A stretch of 64,000 nucleotides of DNA from Saposhnikovia divaricata (Eukaryota > Streptophyta > Magnoliopsida > Apiales > Apiaceae). Location: the NCBI GenBank assembly GCA_036435485.1, contig CM071595.1:3410001-3474000 (forward strand). The letters are read 5' to 3'. A program made the translations under genes and the position numbers. Position 1 is the stretch's first letter, and each line of letters opens with the position of its first letter. Below, in pieces: positions 49,145 to 59,423 of the stretch. The notes below the pieces were generated by a model that did no database searches, was not told where the DNA came from, and was given only the letters and a program-made list of their open reading frames with translations.

Positions 49145-51871
49145 TTCTCAGTAGTTGAAACACTTTTAGGTTTGAGGGAATGGAGTGAGAGGCTGCCTTG
49201 TGAGCAGGCAAAAGGAGAGATAAATAATGAGAGGCTGGCCATTTCTTCCGGTCAGGCAAAAGGAGAGTTTGAGAGTTCCACCTTAGTAGGTGAAGGTGAG
49301 GGTGTGAGAGGTGTGAGCCAAGGGGAGCCCTTGATGCAAGAAAAGAGAGATGAGGGGAGAGAAGGGACTACAGGAGAGATAAGGATGGAAGAAGCAGCCA
49401 TTGCTAGTGAGTCAATGGGGGTTGAGGATGCATCCAAGGAAATGGAATTTCAAAGAGAATATCAGTCCATGATTGACTCCATTTCTTTGGATGCTGAAAC
49501 CTTTACTCACCCTGTTCCTGCCTATCAAATTCTGGCACAACAGGGCAATGTGGAAGCAGAGGAGGCAATGCACCTAGTGTACACCTCACAATCTCTACTT
49601 AGAGCTAAGGAATCTATAGTAGCTCTGCCAACCACTGCTGAGAGTGATGAATTTGACAATTCTGAAGATGAAGACAGCCAGAGCTCTGAAGATGAAGGTG
49701 GTAGCAGTATTCATGATTTTGCATTTGCTCAAAACTACACCTATCATCAACTTGATATGGAAATCATAAGGCAATATAAATCTGCCCTGGCTGAGCACCC
49801 AGAAGCAGATCCACAGAGAAAGGTTGTTCTTCAACAGGCAATTGACTCCCTAAAGTTACAAAAGATGCAAATGGTGATTCAGAGATCCAATTTAGAGGAG
49901 GTCAAACAAGAAATCAAGGATGTGAAGATCTCTGTGGATTCCAAGCTAGAGCAACTAGCTCCTACAGCCACTCAGAGGGTGTTGCAACAAAGGTTTCTCA
50001 AAGAAGACAACCTGGCTAAATCTGTGCAACTTCTCACTTCAAGAGTGGAAAAGATGGAATCCCAGATGGAGCAATTTCTTCAACATCAGAAACTGCAAAC
50101 CCAACTGCTAGAAAAGTTAGTTGCAGCCCCAACTTCTAGTCAAACCCTTGATGCTAACAAAAAGGGGGAGAAAGTGGAAGAGGCTGTGGCAACTACAAGT
50201 CAAATCTTAATTTCTGAAAGAAGGGAAGCAGCAAGTGAGGGGGAGCAGCAGCCTACCATAGTGGTCAATCCACAAGAATTCATTGTCACAGCTTCCCCCA
50301 GCAAATCCAAACCTCTATCTGAAGAGTTTGATCTTTCAAACTTGACAGAAGCAGAAAAGCTAGCCAAAATTGAAGCTCTCCAAAAGATGAAAGAAGAAAA
50401 CTATGAAAGGATAATGAGGACAGAAAGATTGATCAATCAATCTATTGCATCAAATCTGTTCTCTAGCCAAACCTCAGCTCCAACAATATCTACAACAATT
50501 CTGAAGGTGCTCACTCCAGCAATTGTGGCTCCTACATTCTATGATGCTGAGCCTTCTCATGTTAAGGAATTTGAACCCTACATCAAATCAAGACCCTTCT
50601 CACCACCAAAAGCAAATGGGAAGAACAAGTTACAACTGGACTTTCCATTTCCCAAGGATGATGAAGAGAAGTTGATGGGTAAGGCAATCAAGGAATTCAA
50701 GGAGAAGACTAACAGGTGTGTAAGAGAATGGATGGCTGTAATCATAAGGAATGGAAAAGTTCTAAACATATCCAACAGCCATCCTAGATTTGTTGAAGCC
50801 AAGAGAGAAGAGACTTCAAGGCTGCTAAGAGAAACTCAACCAAGCACTGAATATCTATATGAAAACTCAGATGAGAAACAAGCAAGGCTGGCTCAAGAGT
50901 TATTGGATGAGGTAGAGGATGAATTGAGGGAACCTGAGGAAGTCCCCAAATTCAAAAAGAAAGGGAAATCAGTCCCCAAATCCAAGAGATTAAAATCACA
51001 TGCAAGGAGGCCTGTCTCTCCGGAAACTGAAAACAAAGAGACAGTTGGTTCATCACAACCTATTGATGTGAAAGTATTCAACCCAGATGTAAATTTCCAT
51101 GGTGAGCCTATAGTACCTAAAGAGGAACCAATGAATCTTGACTCCATTGAGGTTCCTTCATTCTTGCTGAAGCCTCAACAGAAGCCTACACAGAAGAAAA
51201 GGAAACCAAGGAAGCAACCTTCAAAGGAACCAATTCAAGTTGCTAGGGTACCTGCAATTGTCAGGCAGCCAATCTTGGAAAACAAGGATGATTTTATCTA
51301 TCAGGCAGATATTGAAGAATACTCTGACATGAATCTTTATCTGGGTGAATTGTCAGAAGTAAGAGGAATTGACAAATATAAACATTTGCCTGAAAGATTG
51401 GTCTTTGTATACAAGGGAGGAACGGAAAGGACATGGCCACTACAAAGGGTTCTTGGAGAAAATTATCATACCTTAACCAAAGTGTTCTCTGCAATCAAGA
51501 GATACACAGGGTTCTCCAAGATAGCAAAAGGGGAGATACTGGACAAAATAGAACAAATAAGGAGGGATTGGAACTCACCATCAAGTCTACCAAGGAAAAT
51601 GAAGATCCCATACAATGGACAGAAAATCCACCTCCAACCTTTCTGGATGATGGAGTTCAGGGATGAAGATGGTAACAGGAGATTCTTCAGGTTAGAAGAC
51701 CAACTACCAAAGGCTAGTTCTCAATACCTGAGATGGCTACAACAGAAGCTAAATCCAAAGGTAGATGAAGAAGATGCCTTCTATAGGCAACTCCAAATAC
51801 AGATTGAGTCCAACTCTGCCAAGGAAGGAAAATCAAGGGTGATGCCAACAAGAGGAAAGAAACAGTCCTAA
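49145..51871 (+). CDS. ORF4: extra 3' ORF, C-terminal part after an in-frame TAG
   Basis: The frame continues directly from ORF3 across TAG 49142-49144, giving 908 more codons to TAA. If translated separately, the first in-frame ATG is at 49334. Counting from 49145, residues 168-188 are strongly acidic (D/E/S-rich), about 240-325 form a likely coiled coil with regular Leu/Met/Val spacing, and two basic clusters near 602-622 and 682-694 resemble nuclear localisation signals. The last 160 residues (from about 745) look folded (LVFVYKGGTERTWPL, QPFWMMEFRDEDGNRRFF). I do not recognise an enzyme. Coiled coils have been described in the extra ORF of the soybean Sirevirus SIRE1. Function in particle assembly, nuclear entry or cell-to-cell movement is speculation. 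Confidence 0.7.
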   Translation, partial: FSVVETLLGLREWSERLPCEQAKGEINNERLAISSGQAKGEFESSTLVGEGEGVRGVSQGEPLMQEKRDEGREGTTGEIRMEEAAIASESMGVEDASKEMEFQREYQSMIDSISLDAETFTHPVPAYQILAQQGNVEAEEAMHLVYTSQSLLRAKESIVALPTTAESDEFDNSEDEDSQSSEDEGGSSIHDFAFAQNYTYHQLDMEIIRQYKSALAEHPEADPQRKVVLQQAIDSLKLQKMQMVIQRSNLEEVKQEIKDVKISVDSKLEQLAPTATQRVLQQRFLKEDNLAKSVQLLTSRVEKMESQMEQFLQHQKLQTQLLEKLVAAPTSSQTLDANKKGEKVEEAVATTSQILISERREAASEGEQQPTIVVNPQEFIVTASPSKSKPLSEEFDLSNLTEAEKLAKIEALQKMKEENYERIMRTERLINQSIASNLFSSQTSAPTISTTILKVLTPAIVAPTFYDAEPSHVKEFEPYIKSRPFSPPKANGKNKLQLDFPFPKDDEEKLMGKAIKEFKEKTNRCVREWMAVIIRNGKVLNISNSHPRFVEAKREETSRLLRETQPSTEYLYENSDEKQARLAQELLDEVEDELREPEEVPKFKKKGKSVPKSKRLKSHARRPVSPETENKETVGSSQPIDVKVFNPDVNFHGEPIVPKEEPMNLDSIEVPSFLLKPQQKPTQKKRKPRKQPSKEPIQVARVPAIVRQPILENKDDFIYQADIEEYSDMNLYLGELSEVRGIDKYKHLPERLVFVYKGGTERTWPLQRVLGENYHTLTKVFSAIKRYTGFSKIAKGEILDKIEQIRRDWNSPSSLPRKMKIPYNGQKIHLQPFWMMEFRDEDGNRRFFRLEDQLPKASSQYLRWLQQKLNPKVDEEDAFYRQLQIQIESNSAKEGKSRVMPTRGKKQS

Positions 51872-52030
51872 TCTGCTCAGTCTAGAGGAGCACTTCTCTG
51901 TAAATTTCTCAAACTTTCAGTTTTTAATTATTGTAGCTTAAAACAATTTATGTATTGTTCTTTATATATCTTTAGGAATGTTTTGTTATCATCAAGGTCC
52001 TGAATTTATGCTTTATTGCCATCAAGTATA
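51872..52030 (+). other. 3' untranslated stretch between ORF4 and the polypurine tract
   Basis: AT-rich, non-coding. GTTATCATCAAG at 51985-51996 is the exact inverted complement of CTTGATGATAAC at 52062-52073 inside the LTR, and ATCAAGTA at 52021 is complementary to TACTTGAT at 52060, so the polypurine tract lies in a potential loop. Confidence 0.6.
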
Positions 52031-52043
52031 AATTGGGGGAGAT
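52031..52043 (+). other. Polypurine tract
   Basis: AATTGGGGGAGAT directly precedes the TGTTAGG start of the 3' LTR. It is the expected primer for plus-strand DNA synthesis and fits the TTGGGGGAGA form common in plant copia elements. Confidence 0.92.
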
Positions 52044-53077
52044 TGTTAGGAATATGTTGTACTTGATGATAACTTCACAATCAATCAAATTGTTTAAGGT
52101 TTTGTAGCTATCAACGGATGAGGATTTATAACTCTATCCGTTGACAGGTAGCTCATCAACGGATGAGGTTTTGTAGCACACTGCAGTATCTCTATGTTAT
52201 CAGTCGATAGTGTTTTTATCCACAGTCATGTTGACTATCAACGGATAGGCAGAATAGGGTAGCCAATTGTAAATAAGCTATGCTATGTAATTCTGTCTAA
52301 GTGAAAGTGTATCAACGGATGAAGACTAAACTCTATCAACGGATACAACTCAAATCCACTCTATCAACGGATACAGCTCAAGTCCCAATATCAACGGATA
52401 CTGCTCTATACATCATCAACGGATGTCAGTATACATCATCAACGGATGTCAGTGTACATCATCAACGGATAATCATTGACACTGATTTCTATGATTAGCT
52501 GGAGATTAGCAGTTGATAAGGACATGTTTGACTGACAGATCACATGAGTTGAAAGTAGATACAAAAAGCAGTATGGCAGCCATACTTTGGAAACACAGAA
52601 GAAAGAAGCATTCCATTTACACTATGAATACAAGAAAGGTGCAGGAGACATGTCTGAACACAAGGACAACCTTTCGGCTACATGTGTATTTGGAGTGTAG
52701 TAGCAAGTCAACTAGAATTAGATTAGTATTATCTTATTCCATTAGTACTTGTAAAACTTGGGATATATAACCAAGTGTAGCAACTCTTTGTAGGTTAAGA
52801 AAACAGACATATTTGCTTAGGGTTTCTTGAATATCTTTAGAAGCAAAGAGTTGTAAAACGGCAGCTGTGTACATTTTGTATCACAGAGTTTTCTTCAAAT
52901 AAAAGCTTCAGGTGGTGCATATTAACCACCTGATTTTATATGTGTTTGTGTTTAAATCTTACATTGCAATTATCTCTTCATAAGTTTCTGAAGTTCTTAT
53001 CAGAAATTTATAAATATCAAGAATTGTATTCAACCCCCCCTTCTACAATTATACAAGTGTGTAATCTGGGAATAACA
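52044..53077 (+). repeat. 3' LTR
   Basis: 1034 bp, starting TGTTAGG and ending AATAACA. It repeats all features of the 5' LTR: eleven TCAACGGAT motifs from 52111 to 52470, TATATAA at 52764, AATAAA at 52898 and the following hairpin. Differences seen by eye are TTTTGTAGCTA against TTTGTAGCTG near the start and CCATTAG against CCAGTAG before the TATA box. Confidence 0.97.
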
Positions 53078-53082
53078 GAGGA
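53078..53082. repeat. Target-site duplication, right copy (GAGGA)
   Basis: Identical to 39985-39989. Satellite resumes with TTATCCGAAAACC, exactly completing the monomer cut on the left. Confidence 0.95.
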
Positions 53083-54425
53083 TTATCCGAAAACCGAGTT
53101 TCGGTCATTTCAGCCCCGATTCAGGTCCGACCGGCACCAAATAAAATTTCACTGAATTCCAATAACCCATAGGAACAAAATATGTAAAAATATCCACAAA
53201 ATGTTCCGACCCGATTTTTAACAATATCCCTTGTACTAACCCCTTTGGCAATATCTGAAAATCAAGTTTCGACTATATCAGCTCCGATTCAGGTCCGAAA
53301 CGCGTCAAATAAAATTTTGTTGAATCCCAATAACCAGTAGGAACAAAATATGTAAAAATGTCCATGAAATGGTCCGACCCGATTTTTCACAATATTTCGT
53401 GTACTAACCCTTTTGAGGATTATTCGAAAACCGATTTTCATTCAGATCAGGTCCGATTCAGGTTCGAACTACGTCAAATAAAATTTTGTTGAATTTTAAT
53501 AACCCATAGGAAAAAAATCTGTAAAAATATGCATAAAATGGTCCGACTTGATTTTTAACAAAATCCCGTGTACCAACACCTTTTTAGGATTATCCGAAAA
53601 TCGGGTTTCGATCATATCAGCTCCGATTCGGGTCCGAATTACGTCAAATAAAATTTCATTGCATTCCAATAACCCAAAAGAACAAAATATGTAATTCGAC
53701 TCTATTTTTAACAATATCCCGTGTACTAACCCCTTTGAGGATTATCCGAAAACCGAGTTTCGGTCATTTCAGCCCCGATTTAGGTCCGAACGGCACCAAA
53801 TAAAATTTCATCGAATTCCACTAACCCATAGGATCAAAATATGTAAAAATATCCACAAAATAGTCCGACTCAATTTTTAACAATATCCCGTGTACTAACC
53901 CCTTTGGGAATATCCGAAAATCGAGTTTCGATTATATTAGCTCCGATTCAGGTCCGAAATGCGTCAAATAAATTTTTGTTGAATCCCAATAACCCATAGG
54001 AACAATATATGTAAAAATGTCCATGAAATGGTCCGACCCGATTTTTAACAATATTTCGTGTACTAACCCCTTTGAGGATTATCCGAAAACCGATTTTCAA
54101 TCATATCAGGTCCCATTCAGGTTCGAACTACGTCAAATAAAATTTTGTTGAATTTTAATAACCCATAGGAAAAAAAATATATAAAAATATCCACAAAATG
54201 GACCGACTGTATTTTTTGCAATATCCCGTGTACTAACCCTTTTGAGAATTTTCCGAAAGCCGATTTTCGAACATATCAGCTCCGATTCTGGTCCGAACTG
54301 CGTCAAATAAAATTTCATTGAATTCCAATAACCCATAGGAACCAAATATGTAAAAATATCCACAAAGTGGTCCGACTCGATTTTTAAGTCTGAACCGCGT
54401 CAAATAAAATTTGGTTGAATGCAGG

Positions 54426-54540
54426 TTTAGGGTTTACGATTTAGGGTTTGTTTTAGGGTTTAGGGTTTGAGGGTTTAAGATTTTAGGGTTTAGGGTCTAA
54501 GGTTTAGGGGTTTAAGGTTTAGGATTTAGGGTTTAGGGTT
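54426..54540. repeat. Telomere-like block 15
   Basis: First block right of the retrotransposon. It has TTTACGATTTAGGG and GGGTTTGTTTTAGGG, shared with blocks 16, 17, 19 and 20. Confidence 0.93.
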
Positions 54541-56055
54541 CATGGTTCCGAAAATCGAGTTTCGATCATATCAGCTCCGATTCCGGTCCGAACTGCGTCA
54601 AATAAAATTTCGTTGAATTCCAATAACCCATAAGAACAAAATATGTTAAAATATCCATAAAATGGTTCGACTCGATTTTTAACAATATCCTGTGTACTAA
54701 ACCCTTTGAAGATTATCCGAAAACCGAGTTTCGGTCATTTCTGCCCCGATTCAGGTCCGACCGGCACCAAATAAAATTTCATTGAATTCCAATAACCCAT
54801 AGGAACAAAATATGTAAAAATATCCACAAAATGGTCCGACTCGATTTTTAACGATATCCCGTGTACTAACCCCTTTGGGAATATCCGAAAATCGAGTTTC
54901 GATTATATTAGCTCCGATTCAGGTCCGAAACGCGTCAAATAAAATTTTGTTGAATCCCAATAACCCGTAGGAACAAAATATGTAAAAATGTCCATGAAAT
55001 GGTCCGACCCGATTTTTAACAATATTTCGTGTACTAACCCTTTTGAGGATTATTCGAAAACCGATTTTCATTCAGATCAGGTCCGATTCAGGTTCGAACT
55101 ACGTCAAATAAAATTTTGTTGAATTTTAATAACCCATAGGAACAAAATCTGTAAAAATATGCATAAAATGGTCCGACTTGATTTTTAACAATATCCCGTG
55201 TACCAACACCTTTTTAGGATTATCCGAAAATCGGGTTTCGATCATATCAGCTCCGATTCGGGTCCGAATTACGTCAAATAAAATTTCATTGAATTCCAAT
55301 AACCCAAAAGAACAAAATATGTAATTCGACTCTATTTTTAACAATATCCCGTGTACTAACCCCTTTGAGGATTATCCGAAAACCGAGTTTCGGTCATTTC
55401 AGCGCCGATTTAGGTCCGAACGGCACCAAATAAAATTTCATCGAATTCCACTAACCCATAGGAACAAAATATGTAAAAATATCCACAAAATAGTCCGACT
55501 CAATTTTTAACAATATCCCGTGTACTAACCCCTTTGGGAATATCCGAAAATCGAGTTTCGATTATATTAGCTCCGATTCAGGTCCGAAATGCGTCAAATA
55601 AATTTTTGTTGAATCCCAATAACCCATAGGAACAAAATATGTAAAAATGTCCATGAAATGGTCCGACCCGATTTTTAACAATATTTCGTGTACTAACCCC
55701 TTTGAGGATTATCCGAAAACCGATTTTCAATCATATCAGGTCCCATTCAGGTTCGAACTACGTCAAATAAAATTTTGTTGAATTTTAATAACCCATAGGA
55801 AAAAAAATATATAAAAATATCCACAAAATGGACCGACTGTATTTTTTGCAATATCCCGTGTACTAACCCTTTTGAGAATTTTCCGAAAGCCGATTTTCGA
55901 ACATATCAGCTCCGATTCTGGTCCGAACTGCGTCAAATAAAATTTCATTGAATTCCAATAACCCATAGGAACCAAATATGTAAAAATATCCACAAAGTGG
56001 TCCGACTCGATTTTTAAGTCTGAACCGCGTCAAATAAAATTTGGTTGAATGCAGG

Positions 56056-56170
56056 TTTAGGGTTTACGATTTAGGGTTTGTTTTAGGGTTTAGGGTTTGA
56101 GGGTTTAAGATTTTAGGGTTTAGGGTCTAAGGTTTAGGGGTTTAAGGTTTAGGATTTAGGGTTTAGGGTT
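56056..56170. repeat. Telomere-like block 16
   Basis: Same sequence as block 15 as far as I can read, 1630 bp downstream. Confidence 0.93.
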
Positions 56171-57685
56171 CATGGTTCCGAAAATCGAGTTTCGATCATA
56201 TCAGCTCCGATTCCGGTCCGAACTGCGTCAAATAAAATTTCGTTGAATTCCAATAACCCATAAGAACAAAATATGTTAAAATATCCATAAAATGGTTCGA
56301 CTCGATTTTTAACAATATCCTGTGTACTAAACCCTTTGAAGATTATCCGAAAACCGAGTTTCGGTCATTTCTGCCCCGATTCAGGTCCGACCGGCACCAA
56401 ATAAAATTTCATTGAATTCCAATAACCCATAGGAACAAAATATGTAAAAATATCCACAAAATGGTCCGACTCGATTTTTAACGATATCCCGTGTACTAAC
56501 CCCTTTGGGAATATCCGAAAATCGAGTTTCGATTATATTAGCTCCGATTCAGGTCCGAAACGCGTCAAATAAAATTTTGTTGAATCCCAATAACCCGTAG
56601 GAACAAAATATGTAAAAATGTCCATGAAATGGTCCGACCCGATTTTTAACAATATTTCGTGTACTAACCCTTTTGAGGATTATTCGAAAACCGATTTTCA
56701 TTCAGATCAGGTCCGATTCAGGTTCGAACTACGTCAAATAAAATTTTGTTGAATTTTAATAACCCATAGGAACAAAATCTGTAAAAATATGCATAAAATG
56801 GTCCGACTTGATTTTTAACAATATCCCGTGTACCAACACCTTTTTAGGATTATCCGAAAATCGGGTTTCGATCATATCAGCTCCGATTCGGGTCCGAATT
56901 ACGTCAAATAAAATTTCATTGAATTCCAATAACCCAAAAGAACAAAATATGTAATTCGACTCTATTTTTAACAATATCCCGTGTACTAACCCCTTTGAGG
57001 ATTATCCGAAAACCGAGTTTCGGTCATTTCAGCGCCGATTTAGGTCCGAACGGCACCAAATAAAATTTCATCGAATTCCACTAACCCATAGGAACAAAAT
57101 ATGTAAAAATATCCACAAAATAGTCCGACTCAATTTTTAACAATATCCCGTGTACTAACCCCTTTGGGAATATCCGAAAATCGAGTTTCGATTATATTAG
57201 CTCCGATTCAGGTCCGAAATGCGTCAAATAAATTTTTGTTGAATCCCAATAACCCATAGGAACAAAATATGTAAAAATGTCCATGAAATGGTCCGACCCG
57301 ATTTTTAACAATATTTCGTGTACTAACCCCTTTGAGGATTATCCGAAAACCGATTTTCAATCATATCAGGTCCCATTCAGGTTCGAACTACGTCAAATAA
57401 AATTTTGTTGAATTTTAATAACCCACAGGAAAAAAAATATATAAAAATATCCACAAAATGGACCGACTGTATTTTTTGCAATATCCCGTGTACTAACCCT
57501 TTTGAGAATTTTCCGAAAGCCGATTTTCGAACATATCAGCTCCGATTCTGGTCCGAACTGCGTCAAATAAAATTTCATTGAATTCCAATAACCCATAGGA
57601 ACCAAATATGTAAAAATATCCACAAAGTGGTCCGACTCGATTTTTAAGTCTGAACCGCGTCAAATAAAATTTGGTTGAATGTAGG

Positions 57686-57800
57686 TTTAGGGTTTACGAT
57701 TTAGGGTTTGTTTTAGGGTTTAGGGTTTGAGGGTTTAAGATTTTAGGGTTTAGGGTCTAAGGTTTAGGGGTTTAAGGTTTAGGATTTAGGGTTTAGGGTT
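57686..57800. repeat. Telomere-like block 17
   Basis: As block 16 except that the left border is GTAGG, not GCAGG, a variant also seen at block 13. Confidence 0.93.
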
Positions 57801-59315
57801 CATGGTTCCGAAAATCGAGTTTCGATCATATCAGCTCCGATTCCGGTCCGAACTACGTCAAATAAAATTTCGTTGAATTCCAATAACCCATAAGAACAAA
57901 ATATGTTAAAATATCCATAAAATGGTTCGACTCGATTTTTAACAATATCCTGTGTACTAAACCCTTTGAAGATTATCCGAAAACCGAGTTTCGGTCATTT
58001 CTGCCCCGATTCAGGTCCGACCGGCACCAAATAAAATTTCATTGAATTCCAATAACCCATAGGAACAAAATATGTAAAAATATCCACAAAATGGTCCGAC
58101 CCGATTTTTAACGATATCCCGTGTACTAACCCCTTTGGGAATATCCGAAAATCGAGTTTCGATTATATTAGCTCCGATTCAGGTCCGAAACGCGTCAAAT
58201 AAAATTTTGTTGAATCCCAATAACCCGTAGGAACAAAATATGTAAAAATGTCCATGAAATGGTCCGACCCGATTTTTAACAATATTTCGTGTACTAACCC
58301 TTTTGAGGATTATTCGAAAACCGATTTTCATTCAGATCAGGTCCGATTCAGGTTCGAACTACGTCAAATAAAATTTTGTTGAATTTTAATAACCCATAGG
58401 AACAAAATCTGTAAAAATATGCATAAAATGGTCCGACTTGATTTTTAACAATATCCCGTGTACCAACACCTTTTTAGGATTATCCGAAAATCGGGTTTCG
58501 ATAATATCAGCTCCGATTCGGGTCCGAATTACGTCAAATAAAATTTCATTGAATTCCAATAACCCAAAAGAACAAAATATGTAATTCGACTCTATTTTAA
58601 ACAATATCCCGTGTACTAACCCCTTTGAGGATTATCCAAAAACCGAGTTTCGGTCATTTCAGCGCCGATTTAGGTCCGAACGGCACCAAATAAAATTTCA
58701 TCGAATTCCACTAACCCATAGGAACAAAATATGTAAAAATATCCACAAAATAGTCCGACTCAATTTTTAACAATATCCCGTGTACTAACCCCTTTGGGAA
58801 TATCCGAAAATCGAGTTTCGATTATATTAGCTCCGATTCAGGTCCGAAATGCGTCAAATAAATTTTTGTTGAATCCCAATAACCCATAGGAACAAAATAT
58901 GTAAAAATGTCCATGAAATGGTCCGACCCGATTTTTAACAATATTTCGTGTACTAACCCCTTTGAGGATTATCCGAAAACCGATTTTCAATCATATCAGG
59001 TCCCATTCAGGTTCGAACTACGTCAAATAAAATTTTGTTGAATTTTAATAACCCATAGGAAAAAAAATATATAAAAATATCCACAAAATGGACCGACTGT
59101 ATTTTTTGCAATATCCCGTGTACTAACCCTTTTGAGAATTTTCCGAAAGCCGATTTTCGAACATATCAGCTCCGATTCTGGTCCGAACTGCGTCAAATAA
59201 AATTTCATTGAATTCCAATAACCCATAGGAACCAAATATGTAAAAATATCCACAAAGTGGTCCGACTCGATTTTTAAGTCTGAACCGCGTCAAATAAAAT
59301 TTGGTTGAATGCAGG

Positions 59316-59423
59316 TTTAGGGTTTACGGTTTAGGGTTTGTTTTAGGGTTTAGGGTTTGAGGGTTTAAGATTTTAGGGTTTAGGGTCTAAGGTTTAGGGG
59401 TTTAAGGTTTAGGATTTAGGGTT
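59316..59423. repeat. Telomere-like block 18
   Basis: Has TTTACGG in place of TTTACGA and lacks one heptamer at the right end, which shifts the next unit by 7 bp. Confidence 0.93.

Larger units (their letters stand above)
39990..53077 (+). mobile_element. Ty1/copia LTR retrotransposon, probably Sirevirus type
   Basis: This is a complete 13,088-bp element with two LTRs, 5-bp target-site duplication, primer binding site, gag, pol in copia order (protease, integrase, reverse transcriptase, RNase H), an additional long frame after pol, and a polypurine tract. The large gag with a coiled coil and the extra 3' ORF after RNase H suggest the Sirevirus lineage (Pseudoviridae); that assignment rests on layout and not on a tree. 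By eye the LTRs differ at two substitutions and one 1-bp indel in 1.03 kb. At 1.3e-8 substitutions per site per year, a commonly used grass rate, this is on the order of 0.1 million years. Frame breaks between gag and pol and the TAG in the 3' ORF mean this copy may not make all its proteins. Confidence 0.96.
53083..59315. repeat. Satellite, right arm with 1630-bp higher-order units
   Basis: Telomere-like blocks start at 54426, 56056, 57686 and 59316, exactly 1630 bp apart, and flanking monomers match almost base for base between units. Unit-specific marks include a monomer with a 17-bp deletion (ATATGTAATTCGACTC), AGGTCCCATTCAGG, ACGATATCCC and TTTCTGCCCCG. Scattered single-base differences occur (for example AACTACGTC after block 17). 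No gene is present; minus-strand frames of 72-76 codons repeat because the unit repeats. Confidence 0.93.

Noticed and set aside
41213..51494. Minus-strand and offset frames of 60-117 codons inside gag, pol, ORF3 and ORF4
   Set aside because: Shadows of the long plus-strand genes. They have low-complexity or reversed content with no recognisable domain.
47360..51871. ORF3/ORF4 as a retroviral envelope glycoprotein
   Set aside because: No clear signal peptide, membrane anchor or cysteine-rich ectodomain is visible. Only the position after pol matches the 'envelope-like' label used for Sireviruses.
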